In this document: positions 9,094 through 16,686 of the stretch, piece by piece | Position numbering within the stretch: the first letter of the stretch is position 1 | Layout of the letters: each line of letters begins with the position of its first letter | Assembly: GCA_030428385.1 (NCBI GenBank) | Contig: JAUIDY010000039.1 | Location: 1 to 46,614, forward strand | Reading direction: 5' to 3' | DNA length: 46,614 nucleotides | DNA from: Rhodothermia bacterium | Lineage (GTDB): Bacteria > Bacteroidota > Rhodothermia > Rhodothermales > JAAAOL01 | Translations under genes and position numbers: made by a program | The notes under the pieces: generated by a model | Seen by the model: only the letters and a program-made list of their open reading frames with translations | What the model was told of the DNA's origin: nothing | The model's database searches: none

Positions 9094-9753
9094 ATGAGAA
9101 GTTCCAGCAAGCACACCACCTACGTTCTGCTCACGCTGTTTGTTTTTTTCGGGGTTGGATGTGCAGCGTCCAGCGGGATCCAGCGAGAAAGCCTTGAAAA
9201 TAAAACGATTGCCGCTTCTGCTGCGGTTCCGCCCGCCCCCTTTGTACAAAACCTTCTGCTGGCTTCCGCAGGGATTTACCCCTACGATCCGCACGGACGC
9301 CCGCCTGCGGGTCCGGCTCGGGCCGAGCACCGCACCGCCGAACGCGTCGAAGGCACGTTGTTACAGGCATCGGAGCAGGTGGATGTATCGCGCCGCGTGG
9401 CCGAGCACGTGCTGGTGGGAGTTGCCCATGATTTCGGCGCAGCGATGTCGACGGACGTAGACACGGCGGATTACATTCTGGACGTCCAACTCTATCGCTA
9501 CGGGCTCATCATGCGGTCGTCGCAGCAGGTGCCGCATTTTTATGTCGAACTCGAAGCCGTCCTGAAGGACCGGGTGACCGACACAGTGGTGTGGCGCGAC
9601 CGGTTGGAACGCGACCGGTTTTATCTCAGCGAGCAACTCATCGGCGAGCAGTGGGCCCAGGCATCCGAAAACCTGATGGCGCAAGAACTGCGGCACCTCG
9701 CCGAACAAATCGCCGTTCATTTGACCGAAGACCTACAGCGCGAAGCACGGTAG
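9094..9753 (+). CDS. Lipoprotein, paralogue of the one at 13200-13919
   Basis: A 219-residue predicted lipoprotein of unknown function. The ATG at 9094 is chosen because it gives a basic N terminus, a hydrophobic stretch and a lipobox-like VGC with Cys23; upstream in-frame starts give no signal. The mature part holds a conserved core, DYILDVQLYRYGL, followed by a region of the form HFYVELEAVLKD and VVWRDRL. The same pattern appears in the lipoprotein at 13200-13919. The two genes flank the three signalling genes between them, which suggests a duplicated envelope component linked to that sensor system. No known domain was recognised. Confidence 0.75.
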   Translation: MRSSSKHTTYVLLTLFVFFGVGCAASSGIQRESLENKTIAASAAVPPAPFVQNLLLASAGIYPYDPHGRPPAGPARAEHRTAERVEGTLLQASEQVDVSRRVAEHVLVGVAHDFGAAMSTDVDTADYILDVQLYRYGLIMRSSQQVPHFYVELEAVLKDRVTDTVVWRDRLERDRFYLSEQLIGEQWAQASENLMAQELRHLAEQIAVHLTEDLQREAR

Positions 9754-9885
9754 CAACAGAGCGTGTGTCCCTTTATTCGGCCGGCAATCATAATTTTAAC
9801 AACTGCTTAGGTATCTGCATCAATCGCCGATGCTAAACCTGTTTCCCTTTTGGTGGGGAGCACGTTTTTTATACCCTTGGGTTTG

Positions 9886-9891
9886 TATAAT
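9886..9891 (+). promoter_or_regulatory. Possible -10 element before the histidine kinase
   Basis: A perfect TATAAT lies 37 bases before the kinase ATG. A TATACCC/GGGTTTGTATA near-palindrome surrounds it (about 9870-9890). No good -35 hexamer sits at the usual spacing, so this is only a candidate. Confidence 0.25.
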
Positions 9892-9927
9892 GAGGGTGGC
9901 AACGCACTTCTACATACAACGGCGACC

Positions 9928-11421
9928 ATGCAGGCTAGATCAGAAGCACACGCTGAGCAACCTGCGCCCGGGCCCGAGCAACGGACCGAGGACTATTTGG
10001 GCGGAGAGCATGCCTATCGGCTAGACACCGCAGCAGTCGTGTTGCGATTGTCCATTATCATTGTTTTTACCGTAGCGGCCTTTTTCCTTCTCGCCTATCT
10101 ACAGCGCCCGTACTGGCCTACCTTGGTGCTGCTGCTTGTGTTCAGTTTGTTCTTGCCGATCGGGTTTATAAGCGTCTGGCTGGTGCGTCAGGAACGTATG
10201 CGGACGGCGATGTTGCTTTATGTGATCAGTGCTTCCATTCTCTGCGCCTTGTTTGCCTTGTTCATGCCGCCCGACATCGTGATTGTGGGCATGATTGGGT
10301 ATATGGTGATGGTTCGGGTGACCGTGTATATGCTGGACGATCGGGCCGCCCTCATTCTTACCTGGGTGTATTCCATCATCTATGCGGCGATAATTATCAT
10401 ACGCTGGCGTCTGGACGTGCCCCAGGTAGACATGGGGCCCTATGGGGTCTATCTTTTAATTGCTGTGCCGGTGATGGCACTGATTCTTCTTGCCTTGTTG
10501 GATCGTACCAGTACCCAATATTTGCGGGCCGCACTTTCCCATAGCGAAGCCGCCCGGCACGAACTGGCAGCCTCCTATACCACACTGGAGCAGCAGAAAA
10601 AAACCATTGAGGTTTCTGAAAAAAACCTGGCGCTCTTGGCAGATCAACTCCAGCATAGCAACGACGACCTGAATCGGCTGAATGAGGAGTTAAAGTCTTT
10701 TGCCTATATCGTGTCGCACGATTTACGGGCCCCCCTGATCAACCTGAAGGGGTTTTCAGCCGAGCTCCGCCTTTCCTCCAAAGCCTTGGAACCATTGGTG
10801 GAGGCGGGGTTGCCGCACCTATCGCCTGGTCAACAACAACAGGTGCGGTTCGCGATGGAAGAGGACATCCCCGAAGCCCTGGGGTTCATCGAAACGTCGG
10901 CCCATCGGATGGGACGGCTTATCAATGCCGTGTTGCAGCTCTCGCGTCTGGGCCGCCGCGAACTCACCATGGAGCCCATCGAGATGAACGCGCTTGTGGC
11001 CGACACGCTCAAGTCCCTTGCGCATCAGATTGAAGAGAAAGGCGTCAAGGTAGAGGTGGCAGTCTTGCCCGACGTGGTTGCAGACCACGTCTCCATAGAA
11101 CAGGTCATGGGCAACTTGTTGATCAACGCGATCATGTATCTGGTACCCGAGCGGCCTGGTGAGGTTGAGGTCGCCGGGCGACGAGAAGCCACCGAGACGG
11201 TGTTCTGGGTGAAAGACAATGGACGCGGCATTGATGAGGATGATTATCCCAAGGTGTTTCAACTCTTTCGCCGGGCCGGGAAGCAGGAAACCCCCGGCGA
11301 AGGCATGGGCCTGCCCTATGTCCAGACACTCGTGCGGCGGCATGGAGGGCGCATCTGGTTTGAATCAGAGGCGGGAGTAGGGAGCACCTTTTTCTTCACG
11401 ATTGCTCGAACGTTACCCTAA
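9928..11421 (+). CDS. Membrane sensor histidine kinase
   Basis: A 497-residue inner-membrane histidine kinase. The ATG at 9928 gives a hydrophilic N-terminal tail of about 35 residues; a TTG at 9850 would add an implausible extension. Six hydrophobic segments (about residues 38-195) form a membrane sensor without a large periplasmic domain. A coiled coil (about 200-255) leads to the HisKA box, YIVSHDLRAPL, with the phosphorylated His264. The ATPase domain has the N box NLLINAIMYL, the G1 box DNGRGIDEDD, and PGEGMGLPYV. The N box lacks the common Lys before Tyr. It is followed by a response regulator and a REC-kinase hybrid on the same strand, so it probably starts a phosphorelay. The signal sensed is unknown. 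Confidence 0.93.
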   Translation: MQARSEAHAEQPAPGPEQRTEDYLGGEHAYRLDTAAVVLRLSIIIVFTVAAFFLLAYLQRPYWPTLVLLLVFSLFLPIGFISVWLVRQERMRTAMLLYVISASILCALFALFMPPDIVIVGMIGYMVMVRVTVYMLDDRAALILTWVYSIIYAAIIIIRWRLDVPQVDMGPYGVYLLIAVPVMALILLALLDRTSTQYLRAALSHSEAARHELAASYTTLEQQKKTIEVSEKNLALLADQLQHSNDDLNRLNEELKSFAYIVSHDLRAPLINLKGFSAELRLSSKALEPLVEAGLPHLSPGQQQQVRFAMEEDIPEALGFIETSAHRMGRLINAVLQLSRLGRRELTMEPIEMNALVADTLKSLAHQIEEKGVKVEVAVLPDVVADHVSIEQVMGNLLINAIMYLVPERPGEVEVAGRREATETVFWVKDNGRGIDEDDYPKVFQLFRRAGKQETPGEGMGLPYVQTLVRRHGGRIWFESEAGVGSTFFFTIARTLP

Positions 11422-11508
11422 CCGCATACCGGTGCCTGCATCGAATACCCAATGCTTCACCCACTACCGCGTGGCTTTCCACGCGCTAGAGCATAACCGG
11501 AGGAAGAC

Positions 11509-11958
11509 ATGCATCAAAGACAACCACAAATCATCACCATCCTGCTGGTGGAAGATGATGTGGGCCATGCCCGGCTCATCCAGAAAAACCTGCGCCGTGC
11601 GAACCTGGCGAATGAAATGGCGGTCGTTCACGATGGACAGCAAGCCATGGAGTATTTACTGCGCGAGGGGGCCTATGAAGGCAAATCCCTGCCCCAGCCC
11701 CTGCTGGTGTTGCTCGATCTCAACCTGCCTTCCCTCGATGGCTACCAAATTCTGGAGCGCATGAAGAGCGACCCGCGCACCCATCGTATTCCCGTGGTGA
11801 TACTTACCACCACCGATGACGACCGGGAGGTGAGCCGCTGTTATGACCTTGGGTGTAGCCTGTATCTTACCAAGCCTGTTGCATACGAAGCGTTCTCTGA
11901 AGTGGTACGCAAGCTTGGCATGTTTTTGTCGGTAGTAACATTACCTGCCGGAGATTGA
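11509..11958 (+). CDS. Single-domain response regulator (CheY/Rcp1-like)
   Basis: A 149-residue stand-alone receiver domain. It shows the acidic pair in LLVEDDVGHARL, the phospho-acceptor Asp70 in VLLDLNLPSLDGY, the Thr switch in VVILTTTDDD, and the conserved Lys in YLTKPV. The long loop before the acceptor (EGAYEGKSLPQP) is typical of the Rcp1/phytochrome-partner type. It has no DNA-binding output domain, so it should pass phosphate or act by protein contact. It lies 87 bases after the kinase and only 4 bases before the REC-kinase hybrid, so it is very likely co-transcribed and a relay intermediate between the two kinases. Confidence 0.93.
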   Translation: MHQRQPQIITILLVEDDVGHARLIQKNLRRANLANEMAVVHDGQQAMEYLLREGAYEGKSLPQPLLVLLDLNLPSLDGYQILERMKSDPRTHRIPVVILTTTDDDREVSRCYDLGCSLYLTKPVAYEAFSEVVRKLGMFLSVVTLPAGD

Positions 11959-11962
11959 GATC

Positions 11963-13090
11963 ATGGTTACAGAAACACGTCCCATTCGCATTTTATATAT
12001 CGAAGATGATCCGGGGAGCGCCCGGTTGTTTCAGAAACGTCTTCGGAAACAGGGGTACGCCGTTGATGTGGCCCTGTCAGGGGCGGATGGACTCGCCATG
12101 TTTGCGCAGCAGCACTATGATGCTATTGCCGTCGATTGGTACATGCCCCAGCTAGATGGACTCGCCATTATTCGAAAGTTAGCCCGGCAATCGGTGTCCA
12201 CGCCCGTCATCATGGTTACCGGTATGGGAGATGAACTCATTGCTGTAGAAGCCATGAAAGCCGGGGCCCGCGACTATATCGTGAAAGATGCAGCAGGGGG
12301 GTACCTTGACCTGTTCCCGTCCGTGTTGGAGCAGGTGTTGGAGAAGCAGAAACTGGAGGAAGAGCAAAAACAGGCCGCAGAGACGTTGCAGGCCTATGCC
12401 AAAGAGTTACAGGCCCGAAACGAGGACCTGGATGCTTTTTCCAGCATGGTGGCTCACGACCTGCTGAATCCACTGACCACCGTCATTGGCTTCGCCCAGG
12501 TTCTTGCTGAAGAAATCGAGACCCTGCCACAAGCACAGCAAAAGGAATACCTGTTGTTCATCGTGAAGTATGGCAACAAGATGATGGAGATCATCGATTC
12601 GCTGCTCTTGATGGCACGGGTGCGAATGTTGGACGTGGAACTAGAGCCGGTGGCAATGGAGGCGATCATTGACGAGGTGAGGCAGCGGCTACAACCGATG
12701 CTAGACACCCATCGGGCGGATCTCGTAGTCCCCGAAACGTGGCCGCAGGTTCTGGGGCACGCTTCGTTGATAGAGGAAGTGTGGATCAACTACATCACCA
12801 ACGCGCTCAAATATGGCGGCAACCCACCTCGGGTGGAACTGGGGGGCGATGTCTTATCGGAGCAGGGGATGGTGCGGTTCTGGGTGCGCGATAATGGGCC
12901 GGGCATCGCACCCGAGCATCAAAAAGCGCTATTTCGCCCTTTCAAGCAGTTGAATGACGAAGACGATAGCGGGCACGGGTTGGGTCTTGCCATCGTCGAC
13001 CGGATCGTGGCCAAGTTGGGAGGAACCGTTTCGGTGGAGAACGGCGAAACCGGGGGTAGTGTCTTTAGCTTTACGCTTCCCTGTGCCTAG
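11963..13090 (+). CDS. REC-histidine kinase hybrid (N-terminal receiver)
   Basis: A 375-residue soluble protein with a receiver domain first and a kinase second. The receiver (residues 1-125) has IEDDPGSARL, acceptor Asp58 in AVDWYMPQLDG, the Thr in VMVTGMGDE, and YIVKDAAGGY. A coiled coil (about 130-155) leads to the HisKA box with His165 in MVAHDLLNPLTT, then the N box WINYITNALKYGG, the G1 box DNGPGIAPEH, and GHGLGLAIV. There is no membrane segment, so input presumably comes as phosphate from the partners upstream. The gene begins 4 bases after the response regulator stop. This receiver-first order is typical of relay kinases controlled by another kinase. Confidence 0.93.
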   Translation: MVTETRPIRILYIEDDPGSARLFQKRLRKQGYAVDVALSGADGLAMFAQQHYDAIAVDWYMPQLDGLAIIRKLARQSVSTPVIMVTGMGDELIAVEAMKAGARDYIVKDAAGGYLDLFPSVLEQVLEKQKLEEEQKQAAETLQAYAKELQARNEDLDAFSSMVAHDLLNPLTTVIGFAQVLAEEIETLPQAQQKEYLLFIVKYGNKMMEIIDSLLLMARVRMLDVELEPVAMEAIIDEVRQRLQPMLDTHRADLVVPETWPQVLGHASLIEEVWINYITNALKYGGNPPRVELGGDVLSEQGMVRFWVRDNGPGIAPEHQKALFRPFKQLNDEDDSGHGLGLAIVDRIVAKLGGTVSVENGETGGSVFSFTLPCA

Positions 13091-13199
13091 CGCGAGCAAA
13101 AGGGACCGGGGACGTTACTGGAAACCGCTTCCGAGCGGCTATAGGGGCGCATTGGTCACAGTAGCCGGTGCACCCTTTTGTGTTAGAACGTGCCTCCGC

Positions 13200-13919
13200 A
13201 TGCTGTATCGCCTCGCCATAAACCGACTGCCTTTTCTTTTGCTTGCCTCGTTGCTGGTAACCGGATGCCGGAGTACCAACCACCTGCAGCAGCACGACTT
13301 CGATGGGACACGTATGGCGGTGGTAGCGGCCATCCCGCCCCATCCCACGGTCTTCTCCGACCTCTTTTTCGACGCCCGGGTAAACCCAGACGATCCGCTA
13401 GGCTCGGTGTTTCGGGCAGGAACCGCCATCGCCAAACAGGGACAGGTGCGGGCGGCGCAGGCTCGTATGGACAGCGCACTGATGCATGTGGACATCGCCG
13501 AGCGCATCGCCGAAGACGCGCTGTTGGGCGGCGCGCGGTATCTGGGGTACCGGCCCGAAAACGACCTGGACCGTGCCGACTACATCCTCGACCTGCGGGT
13601 GGAGAACTACGGACTCGTGGCTGACTCCTGGGACGCTGTGGTGCATTTTGAGGTCGATGCTGAACTCGTGCTGGTAGATCACCACACGCGGCAGGTCATT
13701 TGGAAAAAACACCTCCGTTCCACCGAGCCGCTGTCGGCGGCACCGCTCGGTCTGGGCACTACGTTTGGCAACGTCTTCACCGCCTCCGCCCTCGCCGACC
13801 TGAGTGTGGAAGAAATGGTGGAGGCCCTTGAACACCTCTCCGATTATACCGCCGACCGGTTCGTGGCCGTCCTGCGTCACGATTTCTACGAAAGCCGCTC
13901 GGCACGGGCCGCCCGTTGA
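13200..13919 (+). CDS. Lipoprotein, paralogue of the one at 9094-9753
   Basis: A 239-residue predicted lipoprotein of unknown function. The ATG at 13200 gives a signal peptide ending in a good lipobox, LVTGC, with Cys23. The mature part contains AAIPPHP, a VDIAERIAEDALLG helix, then DYILDLRVENYGL and HFEVDAELVLVDHHT, which line up with the lipoprotein at 9094-9753. It has an additional C-terminal helical region. It follows the REC-kinase hybrid by 109 bases on the same strand and may belong to the same transcription unit. It converges with the BNR-repeat gene, leaving only 15 bases between stops. Confidence 0.78.
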   Translation: MLYRLAINRLPFLLLASLLVTGCRSTNHLQQHDFDGTRMAVVAAIPPHPTVFSDLFFDARVNPDDPLGSVFRAGTAIAKQGQVRAAQARMDSALMHVDIAERIAEDALLGGARYLGYRPENDLDRADYILDLRVENYGLVADSWDAVVHFEVDAELVLVDHHTRQVIWKKHLRSTEPLSAAPLGLGTTFGNVFTASALADLSVEEMVEALEHLSDYTADRFVAVLRHDFYESRSARAAR

Positions 13920-13934
13920 GAAGCGGGTCCTCGC

Positions 13935-16535
13935 TCACCGAATGTGGGTCAGCACCCGTGCTGCGCTGTGCCCACCCGCTTGTAGCCGGGCGATGTAGGT
14001 CCCTGCTGGCAGATCGGCTGCATCGATGTTAACCGTGTGTGTACCCATTGGTAGCGTCTCGTCAAGCAGCCGCATCACTTCGCGCCCCTGGATGTCATAC
14101 ACCACGAGGGTGACCGGGGCCGTCGCAGGTTGCGCAAACGTCAGCGTGGTGCGGTCGGTGAAGGGATGAGGATACGGGGCGTGCAGCATCAGTGCGGGGT
14201 GGGGAAGGTCGGTCTCTGTGGCGGTCACGCGCCCTTCGAGGAGGGTGCGTTCGTACATGCCGTTGCCGTGCGTCGCCACGCGCAGGTGCCCGTTGGCTTC
14301 CGAGATGCCGAGGTCCATGACCAGCACCGCTTCGGGCAGACCCTCGTTGAAGGCTTCCCACGTCGCGCCCTCGTCGCGGGAGAAAAAGACGCCGAGGTCG
14401 GTGCCGACGAACACGTTGCCAGTATACACCGCATCAATCACCACCGCCGAGGTGGGCACATCGGGCAGTCCCGCGCTGATATCTTGCCACGTATCGCCGA
14501 AGTCAGTGGTTTTGAACACATGCGACGTGCCAAAGCCGGAAAACACCACATACGCGGTCGCCTCATCGCGCGGATCAACGGCGATGTCGGTGGGAAGGCG
14601 GTCGGGGAGGTTGCGGGTGACGTTAATCCACGACTGCCCGCCGTCCAGCGTGCGGAAAAGCCCGGCGCGGGTCGTAAACGGAGACGTGCCCACGTAGACG
14701 ATGTTTTCATCAGACGGGGCCACCGCCATCGAGATGATGAAGTTGCCATCGAGCGGAAAACCCTGGTTGGTGGCGATCCAATCTACGCCCCGGTTGGGAC
14801 TGCGATAAACCACGTCGCGGGCGGCATAAATGACATCGGGCGCAGAGGGAGCCAGCGCGAACGGCGCAATAAACGCGGTTTCAAAGGTGGCATTTTGGGT
14901 GCGGACGGGCGGGCCGATGAAGTCGTTAAAGCTAAACCCGTCGTCCTGCGACCGAAACAGGTTGATGAACTGCGCGGTGGAATATGTCAGGCCATTGTCG
15001 CGGGGGTCGATGGCGGTGTAGTTGCCGTCGCCGCCTAACACCAGCCGCCACCGCTTGCCGCCGCGATACAAAATGACGCCGTTGTCTTGCAAGCCGCCCA
15101 GCGTGATCAGCGAATCGAAGGCACTATGCGAGGTGCCGGGGTAAAACTGAGCGGTTTGCAAGCCGCCGTTTAACGCCTCGAAGGTGCGGGCGAAGTCGCG
15201 GCTGCGGAAGACACCGCCGTCGGTGGCGATAAACACGGTTCCCGCTTCGGTGGGATGGCGGGCAAAGCCGTGCATGTCCACATGGATGTAGTCGGGTGGG
15301 CCTTCGGGACCGCCAATGGGTGATTCCACATCGCGGCTGGAAAAAGGCGCGCCGTCGTGCATGGTGACGCCTCCATTGCTGGAGGTCACCATCCAGATGC
15401 CTGTCGCCACGAGGCTGTCGGGAAAGGTCGGATGCACCGTCACGAAGTGGGCGTACCAGCCTTGCAGGTTGGCGTAATCTTCCGTCGAGACGAGTTGCCA
15501 CGTTACGCCTCGGTTGGCCGAGCGGTACAACCAGTTGCCACGCCCGCCCACGGCACCCGGCCCTATGTTGCTGCTACTCCCGCGCCCAACGCTCATGTAC
15601 ACGATGTTGGGATTGGACGGGGCGATGTCGAGCAGTTTTTTGCCAAAGACCACGCCATCTGGCAGCCCGAAGCTGATCTCTGTCCACGTCGCCCCGCCAT
15701 TGATGCTGCGATACAATCCTTGCCGGGCACTGCCAAGGTTGCCACACGCGGCGAGCAACAGGTTGGGGTCGTCGGGAAACACCTGAATGTCCGTTGCCAT
15801 CACCACATCGAGCGAGACCGACCACGTGGCCCCTGCGTCATGGCTCACGTATACGCCTTCGGTGGTGGCTGCCCAAAGGGTATTGGGATTGGAGGGGTCG
15901 AGCCGCAGCATCTGGACGCCGCGCTGCTGCTGCCGCGACCAGTCGAGGCTGTGCGTCCACGTCTGCCCGCCGTCGGTGGTTTTTAGGATGCCGATGCCAT
16001 AGCTACCCCGCGTCTCGCGAATGGCGAGGCCGCCCTGGGTGTCGGGGCGGTTGTACACCTCGCCCGTGCCGATATACACCACGTCAGGGTTGATCGGGTC
16101 GATGGCGATGGCCGAGACGCCGAGGACGGGAAAGCCCGTCGTGAGACGTTCCCACGCGCTCGTGCCTTCTCCGCCTGTGGTGCTGCGCCACACCCCGCCG
16201 CTCGCCGAGCCTGCCCAGAGGATGTTGGGGTTGCTGGGATCCACTGCCACGGCTAGGATGCGCCCCGAGATGTTGTGCGGCCCCAGCGATTGCCAGCGTG
16301 TGCCGTCGTCCTGCTGGCTCTTGGCGAGGGATTGGGCTTCTACAAAGGCCTCCGCATAACCTTCGCGTGGCATGACGGGTTGCGGATAGGCACGCTGGTG
16401 TGCAAACCATTGCAGCGCGTGGTAGGCCCCCGTGTGCCCCGACGTGGCAGCGGGCGCGGCGGGTTCAGGTTGCAGCAACAAAAAGGCACCGATTCCTAAA
16501 CCGACGAAGGCAAAAAACAGCAAAGCCCGGCGCAT
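13935..16535 (-). CDS. Secreted sortilin/BNR-repeat beta-propeller protein with T9SS sorting domain
   Basis: An 866-residue exported protein. Residues 1-25 are a signal peptide or anchor. The body (about 60-770) is built of repeated blades with the Asp-box pattern, for example TTDGGQTWTH, SHDAGATWSV, SINGGATWTE, TLDGGQSWIN and SRDEGATWEA, interleaved with PSNPNxxxA-type strands. This is the VPS10/sortilin or glycosyl-hydrolase-like propeller of Bacteroidota. The C terminus (about 785-866) is a Por-type sorting domain with VYDIQGREVMRL and AGTYIARL, so it should leave by T9SS and be held at the surface or released. No catalytic residues for a glycosidase could be assigned, so an adhesive or binding role is as likely as an enzymatic one. 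Confidence 0.88.
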   Translation of the reverse strand: MRRALLFFAFVGLGIGAFLLLQPEPAAPAATSGHTGAYHALQWFAHQRAYPQPVMPREGYAEAFVEAQSLAKSQQDDGTRWQSLGPHNISGRILAVAVDPSNPNILWAGSASGGVWRSTTGGEGTSAWERLTTGFPVLGVSAIAIDPINPDVVYIGTGEVYNRPDTQGGLAIRETRGSYGIGILKTTDGGQTWTHSLDWSRQQQRGVQMLRLDPSNPNTLWAATTEGVYVSHDAGATWSVSLDVVMATDIQVFPDDPNLLLAACGNLGSARQGLYRSINGGATWTEISFGLPDGVVFGKKLLDIAPSNPNIVYMSVGRGSSSNIGPGAVGGRGNWLYRSANRGVTWQLVSTEDYANLQGWYAHFVTVHPTFPDSLVATGIWMVTSSNGGVTMHDGAPFSSRDVESPIGGPEGPPDYIHVDMHGFARHPTEAGTVFIATDGGVFRSRDFARTFEALNGGLQTAQFYPGTSHSAFDSLITLGGLQDNGVILYRGGKRWRLVLGGDGNYTAIDPRDNGLTYSTAQFINLFRSQDDGFSFNDFIGPPVRTQNATFETAFIAPFALAPSAPDVIYAARDVVYRSPNRGVDWIATNQGFPLDGNFIISMAVAPSDENIVYVGTSPFTTRAGLFRTLDGGQSWINVTRNLPDRLPTDIAVDPRDEATAYVVFSGFGTSHVFKTTDFGDTWQDISAGLPDVPTSAVVIDAVYTGNVFVGTDLGVFFSRDEGATWEAFNEGLPEAVLVMDLGISEANGHLRVATHGNGMYERTLLEGRVTATETDLPHPALMLHAPYPHPFTDRTTLTFAQPATAPVTLVVYDIQGREVMRLLDETLPMGTHTVNIDAADLPAGTYIARLQAGGHSAARVLTHIR

Positions 16536-16686
16536 GGCTTCCTCGTTTGATGAGCATCACCGCAAAATAGCGGTTGCCTGCGGGATGTAAAGGGGAATCG
16601 CGTGCCCTGGTTGAGCCGACGGATCTGCATCGGTAGGTTCATCGTTTGCCGTGCTTGGTTTTTAATCATTCGCTTTTAAATCGGCC

